Origin: Dipylidium caninum
Lineage: Eukaryota; Platyhelminthes; Cestoda; Cyclophyllidea; Dipylidiidae
NCBI GenBank assembly: GCA_017562135.1
Contig: QEYB01001479.1
Coordinates: 124,001 to 188,000, forward strand
DNA: 64,000 bases
Direction: 5' to 3'
Shown here: positions 1 to 13,100 of the stretch, in pieces
How the letters are laid out: each line of letters starts with the position of its first letter
Numbering within the stretch: position 1 is the first letter of the stretch
Notes under the pieces: generated by a model
Databases searched by the model: none
What the model was told of the DNA's origin: nothing
Seen by the model: only the letters and a program-made list of their open reading frames with translations
Program-made: the position numbers and the translations under genes

Positions 1-1155
1 TTTAGATGTTGAAAAATTCCTTAGGAACTGTATAAGATAGGTCCGTTTGTTTTGGTAGTGAGAATAAGGTAGTGTGAACCCCCTAGGTGTATCTGCTAGG
101 CACTGGAGAATTTTTATCACACTTCCTGTTAACTTCTCTGACAGCTGCCTCTGATGAGGCGTGAGCAACTTGAATGTAATTCTTGGTTAGGCTATTTTTA
201 TCGCCCGAATATAACGAAGCGATCTCATCTTGTAGTTAACCGAGTGGCATTTGGGATCGGCTTCTGCTTAACCGATGATAGTACCATCCGCTAACCGCAG
301 GACTCATCCGAGCATAAATCCAAGGAATAGGTCCTTCAGTAAGTGTAAATAGTCTTCGAGGAGCTTTACACTTGATGTAAGTAGATAAAAATGAAGTAAT
401 TTAGTTTCACGATTGTTGGAGTAGTTCCCACTTCGTGCGTATATCCATTCAATGAGAAGTCCTCTTTTTATTAAATAGCTACAAGTACCCACGATCCATC
501 CGCATACGACGCAGGGTCCGTAGTAATTTACTTGTTCCTCTCTGTATCAATTGGGCTCTCAAATCTCTAAGCAGGGCGGGAGAATCCCAATGACTAAAGC
601 AGTAACGTTGCTTGGCAAACTTAATAATGATGCACGGATAAAATCTGGACAAGTATTCTGTAGATTTGACATCCACCTAAGTGGTAGAAATGGGCAATTG
701 GCAAAAGAGCGAAATCATCAGGCGAGGTACAGGAGCTCGTCAGATGACGAGCGTAGCTGATTTTGGTATTTTCATTCGAAATAAATGGCAGATCGCCATG
801 ATCATTTCCTAAACCAAGCTTCTAATCGGATCGGAGTCCCGTCAAAATTTGCCTCGTGGAGGTAGGAGGCCTCAAGAATTTTACGTATTATCTTCCTAAG
901 AGGTTGAAACCTAAGAATGCCAACAAATAAATAGATTCTTTCCTCTTCGAACTCACAAGACCCTTGTCGTCAAATATATGTATATATTTCGTCAAAAGCA
1001 ACACAATCTAACATCATCTTTCTAACCACCAATAAGGCGAGTAAAGAAATAGGCAAGTAAAAGTGCAGTTCATCTTCACACAGATATCAAGGGAGAAGAA
1101 TATAAAGGAGTTGATATATATCACAAATAAGAATGGGCTTGTAGACATCTCAGCA
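1..1155. other. Region downstream of RALGAPB, no recognised gene
   Basis: This stretch follows the RALGAPB stop codon on the minus strand. I recognise no gene. A minus-strand open frame at 479-676 is Arg/Leu-rich near its end (ending RMRMDRGYL) and could be a terminal exon of RALGAPB or of a neighbour, but nothing in it matches the C terminus I expect of the family. The rest is AT-rich with no long frame. Confidence 0.5.
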
Positions 1156-4100
1156 CTAGTGACAACGTTCAGAGGACCAAGCCAACAGTTCGACAGAGGA
1201 CAGAGTACGTCCCCTCTCAACACTTCTGCCTGTTGTCGCTGGCGCTGCAAAGGCAGCGAGACGTTTCCGCGCAGCAGCCGTGGCGGGTTCACCAGATTCG
1301 GCAGCGAGGCGATGGAGGATGTTGACCAAAGTCGAACGAACCATGGAGCCGAGAAGTGGAGCACTGAGCAGTAGACCTGTGGTCAGAGGACCGGCCTCGT
1401 GACCAAGGTCACAGGGTCGAATGAGACCAATGCGGAAGAGACCATTATTGCCCAGGGGGTGTATCAACACCACAAGGCTGCAGACGAATTCGGTGGCGAT
1501 GGCGACCTGTAATGGGTTTGATGTCATTGGGGATGTCGCCGCCGGCATCACTCCGCCACAACTGCTACTTTTACCTTCGCTATCCCATCCGGGAATCCAG
1601 AGTGCATCATCCCAAGACTCCAGCCACAGCACTGCGGCACGGAAATCCTCTGTTGAATTGACACTTCCTGAAGGTTCTAAAAACCCCGAAAAAGTTAAAA
1701 CTTTTAAATCAGCATATATTGTGCGGCTGACGTTTGTCGTTGTAGATCGCATATTAGTGTGATGGGGGCAGTCTTAAGATGCCAAACGAGATTAAAAATT
1801 AGAGTTTAAAAAGGACGTTAACGCTATTCAACGAGTCGAATGCGATGGAAGGACGAGGAAAATAAGCACACTCTGTTACATCATCTTTTTTTTCAATAGA
1901 ATTCATCTTCGTCGAGATCGCATGATTGTCGATAACAGAGCAACTGACTATTTATTTGATAGAAAGTGGTGGAACTTAGAATTAACATGAGAACCCTACT
2001 AATACTCGCAAATTTTAACAGTGAAAGAGTCCGAATGTCTTCGGGAGCATCGTAAAATATACCAGCGTAGACAAGTCAGCACTGATGAGGCTATAAGCTT
2101 TAGATTAACAAGAATCAAGAAGGTAGAGGGGGGCCTTCAACCAAATATATACAAGGATGAAGTTAATGCAATACGAGATATCTACTGCCTATTAAGTGCA
2201 AATGCTTTGAAGAAAAAGAAAGCTCATTTCAAGAAGAAAATGGACGACGGAAAGAAGAGATCAGAGAACAGAAGTAATTCGGGAGTAAGTCGTAGGAGGA
2301 TGAAAAAAAATTCACAGTCTAAGCATCAAAAACACCAAAAGAAACACAATCCCATCAGTTCTTTTCTAAATAGACCTCAAGCCGAGCAACTTGCGCCAAG
2401 TAAATTTACTAAAAGCGAAACGAGGAGATATTTAAATAGTGGTTTCCATTACTGTAGCACTTTGACGACGACAAATTGGGAGATTATCCACGAAATGATC
2501 CAAGAAAGAAGCCGAAAGTAAATAAAGAATGAACTGACTTGAAGCATGCGAATATGGGCAAGAACTTAAACTCTTCCTTTGTCGAGTCATCGTTTTCGCA
2601 AGCATTTGTCAAAATTCTTAACACCTGACACTTGAAAGTCGTAGGCGAGGCCCAAGCTAAAAGGAATAGGAGAACGTTAAAATCACACTCACTTTTGTTA
2701 ATCTCCGTGCGCTCGGAAGGACACAACGTAACAACCTCAGTGGAGGCGTCAGCCCAGTAGAAAAAATTTTCCACACCGTCAGGCACACTCCGTCGGGAGC
2801 CGTCTTCGCCGCTGGACGGACTGTATAGCGACCGCCGAAGAGGTCCCCTCCAGCTGGGATGTTGCGTGGCATTGACTTGCCATCCGAGGGAGCGGACGAA
2901 CGACTGGAAGCTTTTAGGGGTTTCCGGCCAGGCATTCTTTTATGCATGGATACAAAAGTGAAGTATAAGATTAAAATGAAATTGAGAATAAGTGGATGAC
3001 GAATAAATAAATAAAATCGAAACATGTAATTATTTCGCAAAATGTACTCCAGGTTTTTAGGGAAATGAATGCCGTTTAAGTGCTATCAAAATCCTGTTAA
3101 TGAGAAGACCCGGCAATGATCGTAACGTGCAAGTCTATAAATATGCACCGAGGGTAGGAACAGTACGAAAGCGCTCCAACATACCTGAAGAATGTCAAAG
3201 GTAGACACAATGCGCCGTCAAAATGCATACTTTTGTTACATAAAACAGGAAGTGAAGGAAAAATTTTGAGGTTGAACTGACCTTAGGAGATATGCAACCT
3301 CATGAACAACCAGGTAGCTACGGTGAAAGTGGCTCCTGCCTACTAACATGACATAACTATCGACTCAGGCTGCATGTCGGTCATAAGATAGAAAAAGATT
3401 CACAATTTTCCAATATGTTTGAAGGTTATTCTTCGCTCCCTATGACGACCTATCAGTTGCTCACGTCCCGAAAATGTCCACAAGACACACGAGGCAGTCT
3501 TGACAGGGCCCTGTCAGGTGGCAGGAAAAACCTGACGGTACCACAAATAATTCCAACCGAAGGGAGAAAAAAGGATGAAAAGGCAATGCAAATATGTGGT
3601 TGTAAAAGCATTAGTGCGAGATTTATGCTCATGAAGCCTATTGGAGTTTAGGTACCTGTGGAATCCTCGATAGAGTTATGGAGGCGAAGAGATTAAATGA
3701 TGGAAATAAGACAATGGCTACGTGTCCCACCTTGTCAGTTGGCACTCATGAGAAGGGTATTTTTTGACAAGTAACTTAACACCGACCGACTTAATCAGGT
3801 TATTAATGTAAGTTGTCCAAAAGAGAAGAAAATCAGGATTCCCTTTAATGATACGAATGGTCAATAACTCGCCATACACAACCGGAAAAGGCGGAGCAGA
3901 TGGAAGTAAATGAAACGTGGGATGGTGAGGTACCCTGGGTGCATGTGCGTGCGACCTTCAGTGGGGTAAATGCGCGAGACTCACCAACAAGTCAAGCTGA
4001 CAGGGACTATCAAAACTAGTTAGGGTGCGACACAGAAGATCTCTTACCTACCAGTAAAGGCATTTAAAAACCTAGGTTATTTCTACCATCTTAACACAGA

Positions 4101-7100
4101 TTCATGTTATGTGGAAAACCATAGGTTAAACGAGGTACAAGAAAGCGCGAGATTCGTTTAGCTAGAAATACTGAAGACAGCGAAACGATGTCATGATTTG
4201 AGGCAGAAAATAGGCTGTACAAAAAAGGAAAATGTGGAGAGCCGTACCATGTTGTTTATGACCATTTCAAGGGTAGTTTGACGCTGCTTCACGTAGAAAA
4301 CAAAAACAGTAGCCGTGGAACGCTGAACACCGAGGAGTTCGGTGTCCAATTGCCGAACGAGCGCCGGATCAACAGGCGTGAGGCAGGAGGGGATCAGAGA
4401 GGCGATACTCACATTGCCGCCCACACCCCGCGAGCCCGGAATTCGCATCTCAGGGGGAAGACGAGACCCGCGTGTGCCGACACCACTGGTGCCCGCTTGT
4501 GGTTGGTTGGAGCCACTGTTACCGTCAATTACAGCCTCTTTACCAGTGGGGAGACGGAATGAATTGTTTGAGGCTTGCAACGAGTTGACGGGTACGTAGC
4601 CCAGGTGACAGATGAGGAGATGACTTGAAGGCAGTTGATCAACTCGGCTATAATGGGAAAAGGAGGAATGTCGCCCTCGGGAGAACCACCCTAAGACCTT
4701 AGGCTTGTTAATGTGGCAACTCCCGGAACGCCGTGGATGCTTTTTCTCACATTTGATTAGGTGATACTTCTTTTTTCTTCAAGCGAGACTAAGGTCCACC
4801 CTTAAATCCTTGACCACGTGTTTCTTAGAGCAAGTATTTGTACGAGCTATCAAATATTTCGGTAATTCCATGTTTGCAAAATAGAGACCATGATTATGAA
4901 ATGTATGGTCTCTTAATAGCGCCTCTTAACTGCTTATAGAGTGCACACTTTTCAAGTGTGGCGAATGATAGCTCCGGAGTAGACTGATCTGTAAAAAATT
5001 TTAAAATCATGTGATCCGAGTGGATTACAACACACAAATCACGATTCCTGATGGTAACAAGTGGAGACAAAAACGCCACATTATCTCAAAACCTACGCCC
5101 CCAACAAGTACGCAGAAATCTAACTCCACCTAGCCGTATTGGTAAGAATAGTTCTCTAGTTAAATGGTATTTCACTACAACCTTCAACGAAATATCGTCT
5201 TTTAAAACCTTAAAAATAGTTATATGTCTAACGTAAGCATCAGAACTTCGTTTACTTTCACTGCGTACTTAAAATTCAACTTCGTGAATGAAAGCTTTGT
5301 GGCATCAGCGAACATGAAAGATGAAAATAAATTAAGGACTGAATGAAAACCAAACTTCTTTTTTTTCATTCTTTTCTCGCCGAGTTTGACTTTTTGTGGT
5401 AAAAAGGGTGATGCGTGAATCTCTCTCTCTCACAAGATGGGAATAATGGTAGCGGTTCCCTTTATTCATATAGTGCTCTTGATCTAAACGAGCACATATA
5501 CACACCTAAAAGGCCTTATGAGACAAATTAATAGAGGTTCAGTCCCAATTAACCTTAAGGTTTTAGTTTTTGTTGAGCGACAATGAAAGCCGTACCTAAT
5601 CCACACAATTTTAATAACTCCAGTAGACTTGGCCCATATTTTGACCTGGCCCCGTATTGCAATGTGAGGATAATAACAAGGAAAATCAAGAGGTATAAAT
5701 TAACCGTTGAGGTTGACAATGGTCCTCTGCGGCGGAAGAATTAAAGGCTCGAACCCGAGCCTCGCGGATGCGGCGGCTGAGGGCAGCGGTGCGTTCCGCC
5801 TCTGTGGCGATAAGCAATTTGAGCGCGTCTACCTCCTGCCGCGCGGCATCGCCCAACACTGACTGTGCCAAGGTCGGCATCTCTTTCTCTCTGAGGCGAG
5901 AGAACAGGAAGAAAGGCATTGTAGTACGAAAGTGTTATAGTCAACGAATAAAACAGCTGACTACTTTTAGGCCATTACCACAGAACCCAGAATCCAAGGG
6001 TATCAATGCAGAAGAAAGGCGAGACGGTATTAAATCAGGAGAGGGAAAATATAATCGTCTCTTTATTAAATTACCTAGATTACGTTTTATATAGGCAGAT
6101 GTGAAACAAGGCTTGATCTCCTTTCCCATCACATGACAGATTCTCCTCTACACACGCGGTTATTAAGTCGTTAAAGGAATGCCGCAAATTTAAAATTTTG
6201 GCATTGCAATCTACTAATTAAGAAATTAAAAAAAAAAATCGACACAAAAAGGTATCAGATGAAATTTTTAGAGTAGTATACCCCAAGAACCTTTCTCCAG
6301 TAGAACAGAAGAATTAAAGGAGACCTACGATCTAACGAGTGGTATACTGCCCGCGGTCTTGGGCATGAACGGATCATCCGTCTCACTCGACTTCTTAATT
6401 GGCCAACTATTGTCCAAGTAACTCTTATACTCTTTCTTATTCTTCGGTCGTAGAGTAGCCGCTGAGGTTGCTACACCCGTTGCACCTGGTTCCGAAGACT
6501 TTGGCTGATAGCGCAGCTTCCACGACCAGAGATGACGTCCAGAGGCATCTCGAAAAAAGGTGAAGACAGGTGGTGTTTCTGTAAGGCTTCGTTGGAGTGT
6601 CGTTCCAGACTTGTATTTTACTCCACTGCCACTTTTAACGGGGCTCTCCGCGGCTTCGGAGATGCTCAGCAAAAGTTCAGCGCCAGCGGATACGGACGAG
6701 GAGGGGGAGGTAGCAACGAAGTGCTGAAATGTGTAAAGTGGCGTTTTGGAGAGTTGAGCGACGCGCTCCTCGGTCAGTCGACAAGAAGACGTCTCAGGTC
6801 CGCCGGTCTGGGGAAAAGAACCAGCAGTGGAGAAAAGAGTGAGGAGGAGGTGTTCGGCAGCTTCATTCACACGCTTTGAGAAGGGCATGCCAGGAGGTAG
6901 TGAAAGACTGTCGCGCGAACCACCTATAGCCTGAAAGTGGAAACAAAGGGAAAGTTATGAAAATACTCTAGTGCCGTCTTTTATGTTACATAACTCAGTA
7001 AATCGCATTAGGGCTCGTAAAAAATTCACAACTTCCACCCAAGTGCGCCAAAAATAGAGTCTTTCAACAAAGTCACGGGTGAATGCCGCGATCGGTATGG

Positions 7101-10100
7101 CAGTGTCCTCTCCGCGTCTATCATCATCTCACAAATCGTCCGACTGGTCCAGATGTGATGACGGTTGACAATATAAAAGAGACTTTCAAGTATCAACAAC
7201 TACTGCAAAATATGGGAATGTTCCTGACTTGAGTCTAACTTAAATGCGCCACTTCGTAAGAACTTCCATACCCTTAGATTTGCATTTTAATGAAGCATTG
7301 TTGCGAATATTCGAAACGTTGAACAATTTCTTCAATGAAATTATTGAAGCCGATAAGGTGTACAGGTACGTTTAACTGTCGTCAAATGATTGGGCTATTC
7401 CCAAAAAAACTGCTTTATTGGTGACCATAATGAAAGTATTTTCTCTTTAGTGAAATAAAAATCACTGAATAGCATATCATTCGTGGCGTCAAAGGGCAGG
7501 AGGGAGGATAAAGTCTATGGTCTGATTGATTACAATTGGGATTATGGGTGGACAGAAGAGTATGAATTTTACTCCCCACATAGACGCGACACCAGGCAGT
7601 TTGTTCCGTATGACATGGGACAACTTTTGAATGGAATAAGGACTCCCTCCATCCATTCCACTTGGTTACGAAAAAACGCGTTCTTACTCGAGTGAAATTC
7701 ATGGTACGAAGTAACACCTTTGCCTCGTTAGTACTTTAACTAATAAAACAGTAGAAAATGACGCGTGAGTCAAATGTATTATATAAACCGAAAAGTAGAG
7801 AAACTTTTTTTCGATGTGTTGATTCACAATCAGTTTGCGATGAGACATGGTCCAGCAGACGCTTGAGTTTTTGCTAATACGGTCAAGCTGGGTTGCATAT
7901 TCTTGTTTAAGCTTAAATTTTTTTCCCATTAGGAAATAAAGATTTCAAAGCCAACGACAGAAGGACATTTTACGTCAATTAATGCCATTTTTCGTTCAAT
8001 CAAGGATTGAAGGAAAATAACGCGGCAAAAAAATATATCACCGCAGATGGTTTAAAAATGAAAATAGGAATGTCGGGATTGCTGAACGAAGGAGAGAGCT
8101 TCAAAAATTAGATAATGCTATCCCAAGGATGATGGTGAGTTCAGCGCCTCGTCTAACTAAGAGGGAATTAGCAATAAAGACCAATGTCCATGGTCTGCAG
8201 TTCAGGATCGTCTTGATCACATAGGAAGTGTCTAGGGAAGGAAATCGGGTTTCTCATGAGTTTACCCAGACGACATTCGACCCACGGCATGCAATATGCA
8301 CGTCTCTTTTGTCTCGGTCTGGAACAGACTGTCACCGCTTTTGTGAAGAATTCGTAACTGGATGACACGAGACCTCATGTCGCAAAATTAAAACACGGAA
8401 AACGAAGAAGCTCAAAGTCGAATTTTTACCTCATCCAACTTATTCATCAGATTTCGCAAAGTCGGATTATCACTTTATCAGGCAGAGGTAAGGACTTCAA
8501 CAACGGCAAAAAAGAGACTTCAGTGAGGGTACTTAAAAGGCAATACCTCCAAAGAAAAGTAATCAACTTAGAGAAATCCGAAGCAGGAGGCACACTTACT
8601 CGCATTATTATAAAGGCATTTCGCATAAGGAGCACTGGGCAGGGAGAGGTAATGTTTTACACATTTCCAAAAATGACACGTTTCTTTCGCTCTTTGGCAC
8701 GGCGAGGTTAATTTAGATCAACTACAGTGTTCGCAAATGCAATGAGAGCTTATAGTTTAGCAAAAAGCACAGCAAATAGTGGATTACTTAGTAATAATGA
8801 TAATAATGGTGTTGATGTCGACAGTCTAAGTGTATATTACACTGAAGCCGTGTGATTATGGCAGGCAACCAGGCATTGTCGAACCATCGCCTTGTGTAAG
8901 GAGGGAGAGAGAAATAGAGTACAAGAAGTAAAAGTACTGAATGCCTTTTCCTGTTTGCTCCTTGCACAATGAGTCTAGAAGGGACCATAGGGATAGTGCA
9001 TAAAGAGAAAACGTGGTCTGACTTGTCGGTACATGAAAGTGATGAGTGAACGATAAAGCAGAAATAGGGTAACACGCACTAAGCTTCTCAAAACATTTAT
9101 AACGAAGAAATTTACGTCGACGGCCCAATAGGGTATAGCAAAATGCGTAGAATGTGTTATAGTTTATATGTCACACATTTATGGTGGATGCAGCCGTCCA
9201 GATACCCTCTTTTATAGCTAACATACAACGGGTGGATGGGAAGGATTCATTGGGACATTTGGTTGAAGAAGTACACCCAAATTACGTTAAGAAATTGAGG
9301 CAATCCTCAAAGGTGCCCGTCGGAAGTTTAGTCGTTATGAGCTTGTTTATTGCCATTCTAGCCAATACTTAGGCTATTCCGGGTGTGTGACATTCGGCAC
9401 CTACAGCTAAGGGGACGAATTATTTTTCATGCAAGTGAATAAGCACAGCAAGGGCAATGTGAGAGAAAGCTACCAACTTCAGAAAAATTATCTTAGGCCG
9501 AACACCAGGCCCATGATCTCTAGGCCGTGTTACAGTGGTATAGCTTTGGTTTCAAACCTCTTTACTCTCGAAGTGTTACAAGTATCAATCCTCGGGATAG
9601 CTTTTATACGAAACAGATGTTTGGGTCAAAGAATGAAAACAAGTTGATCACTTTACTCATACTTTCTAACTTTAAATGTTCTGACTTGACTTCACCAATG
9701 CATAAGATGGCAAGGCCTTTCCAGCGCACACACGCACAGCGTTTCTCTTCACTCCTCATTAATGTCCGGCTTACCGGTTTTCCAAAATTTCGATAGTAGA
9801 TGCAATATTTGTTTTCTAGTCCCAATTGAGGGTCATTTTGAGGCTATTAACTTAATTGTGAATCATAAAAATGCTATACCTGAGAGTCGGATGCCGATGA
9901 CGGCGCATCACCAGCACCGAAGATACCCAATTTGATGGTGGTAATGACGGCACGGAGGGTATCCATATCGTTGAGGGCGTTCGGATGGGCCACAAGCCAC
10001 ACACCAAGGCAATGGAAGGCATTAATAATGAGGCTGTGCAACGAACGTGTGTGGTCCTTCTTCTCTCGTCGACACTGGACCTCTATGAATGCGCAGATGC

Positions 10101-13100
10101 TTTGAATGCACCGACTACCTGCCAACACGGGAAGCAATTCAGCATGTTTGCGATTGTTTAAGGTTAGCATAAGGAAAATAAGGCTGGGGTCGTAGAAACC
10201 AACATAAGTCCAAGACTCTCCTCGTTATTTATGCTTTCAAAGCAATGTGGAATGCTGTGATTATTGGCCATTTCGATAGGAAAATGAAATACTTGATCAA
10301 AGAGACAAAACCAAGTTAGGGGTGAGATATCTCCTGGCTTATATAAATGAAAAGGCAAGGGACATTGTTTACTTTATTAGTCGCTGATTTTTATTGAGTT
10401 GTGTCGCTCATGTATACAATCAAATCATCCAAACAAAAAACGTGGGAAAATAAAGGAAATGCAATTTATGGGGACTACTCAACGAGAAACCATAAAGTTA
10501 ATTTGACAATCCACATTTGGATCAACATCGCAAGACTCATCGGGACGGTTACTTAGCCTAGGCGACATGCAAACCAGAAAGCAAACTACTTCACCCGCAA
10601 CGCATGTGACTCAAGGGCTGAAGACTAACCACTAAGTCATAAGACACTCAGTTCTACGACCCTGCCCTTTATACGCGGAGTATCAACAATACGAACAGCT
10701 AAACAGGATGCTCTGTTAAATAAGGGAAAAACGACATGAAGAGGAATCAATGAAAAGAAGAATATTTAACCATTCCAAGGCGGGATGATACTGCATTGTA
10801 TTGGACACGTAGATGAAATGTACAGTATAGTAACAGAATATGCGCTGAACTCCAAGTCGTGTTACCAAATAAGACACGCCCAACAAACCGTTACTATGGT
10901 TACTAAGGTGTTCTCAAATAACCTCAGTTTTAACCGTCATTACTTGTAAAGGAGAAAAATAAGCTAAAAGCATACAGTTTGTGAAAAAGGACATGATATT
11001 TAAAATTGCCAAAGTACGTGTTGACGAAATATCATCACAATAGGAGAGAATATCGTTAAATTATATATGGCAAGATAAAAAACAGCAGAGGCGGTATTTG
11101 GAGGCAACACTTATTTATTGTATTCATCAAAGTAAGTGTAATTATGTATTGGTAAGAACACTCAAAATAGAGTAAAAAACGTAGATAAAGAGCCAAAACA
11201 GTGTCATCGATGATGAAGTGGCAAGTCAGTAAATAATAGTTCACACTACGTGGAGTGTAGGGCAAATTCATAATTACAATATCGAGGAGAGATGTGACAA
11301 AATGTACTATAGGAATCAGCAAAAGCGACTTAAGGATTCATGGAAGTCTTGCATTCACGGGAATTAAACTTACAACGAGCCATACTGGGTTGAGGAACTG
11401 GGACACATGCTAATCCACTGAGGATATCAAGAGCGAAGGAGCACACCACAAAGTCGTTCATCCACCGTCGTAAAGCGGGGCAAATCTTTTCTAACAGCAG
11501 TCCGTAAAGACCTGAAGCACTCTCTGAATACGAGAAATTTAAATTCAGACAAGTTTAAGATGAGAGTAAACAAAGACCAAAAGGAAAGATGTAACTTACC
11601 AACACCGGTAGGAGCGTCAACGCTATGGGAGGTAGATGATTTTAACTTCGAATCAAGGCCTGGTAGTTCAAACGCGATCATATCTAAGACCAGCGTGTAG
11701 GCAGCACCTGCAAAAAAACACAAGTGGTAGGAAATGAAATGGAGGCATACAATATGGTGGTGCCACGGTATTTAGGCTTCTACCATCGAGTGGACAGGGA
11801 CTCGTGCGCAGCACTCCTAGATATCATAAGATATGGGCGCACATGAGCATATTTAAGGGTCTGTGCGTTTATAACAATACTCATTTCAAATTTAAAAGGA
11901 TTATGACGTTATTCTGTATGATTATTCGGAAAAAAAACCCTAATTGCATTCCCGTATTTCAGTGATTTAAGGTGGTGGGGCGGTCACAAGACTAGGAGGC
12001 ATGTAGAAAACACAATTAAAAAGGGATGCTCGTGTATCCGAAGCCTTTGCACTCTAGACTCAGGAAAGCGGATGGATATGTCGTACTGAGAAGCATTCTA
12101 AGGTTAAGCGTATCCGTTTCATAAGTGAGAAGGTCACACAGGAGGCCAGCGAGTTTCGTTCTCAGCACCCTCGATGACAGAGCATTGGAATCTTGAGTTG
12201 GGGTGGAGAGTTCTGCGAAGGAAAACCACAGAAAAAATGTGTCAACATCGTTTTGTTCATATGTCAAGGTGCAGTAAAACGACATTCTGAACTTTTACTT
12301 TAACAACACTGAGAGGTTTCCCGCCAAGAAGCCATTTACATGAGCCGATATTGACAATTTATGGAATGTTTATGGAGCAAACCAGAAAAAATGATGAAAT
12401 GTTAGTAAAAATGTCATCGAAAATAGATTCCTAGAAGATTTTAATTGAATGAAAAAGTATGAGTGATAAAACAACTTCAAGCTAAATAAGAAAATGTTAT
12501 TTATTTGCCTATTTCCCATAAAGATTTCAGGTAACTGAAAAACCAGTCCCATAAATTAAAAACCTTTATACTATCTTGAAGCACCCATTACCCCCGAAGT
12601 CATCTTAAATTTTGCCGGTTAATCGGAAAATGCAGTGAAAAAATAGATTTGCTTGGACAACCGTACACGTCAGAGATTGGAAAACGCAAATCTGCTAGGA
12701 AAAAGGGTTATTTCATTGTATCAGATCGAGTGAATCTCAAAAAAGGGTGAACAAAAATATCATGACTGTCAATTTAAACCATTTAAATGTAAAACTAACC
12801 ACCATAAATCAAAGAGTTTTAAGAGTACTAAAATAGAGCAAGTCAGTGTTATTTTCGTCTAAGTTAAGTGGTCTTGAAAAACCAAAACACTGCAGCTAGT
12901 GACTAAAAAAATGAATCATAGAACTGCATCCTTTAAATAGATTCATTCAGTCAACTGATAAAAGAATTTGGTGCAACCAGTTACCTGTCAAACTATTTTT
13001 TATGTGAATTACACATTTGGTGTTAAACAGGAACATATTGAGAAATAGGTTCTTCTGGGTGGAGGAGAAAAGATACAGAAGAAATTTGCTTTTTACCTGT

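Noticed and set aside
1063..1762. Plus-strand frames opposite the RALGAPB last exon
   Set aside because: They are antisense shadows of a GC-rich coding exon with a clear minus-strand family match.
2021..2521. Plus-strand 166-codon Lys-rich frame
   Set aside because: It lies in an A-rich RALGAPB intron, where Lys-rich open frames arise easily on the plus strand; it has no family signal or splice context.
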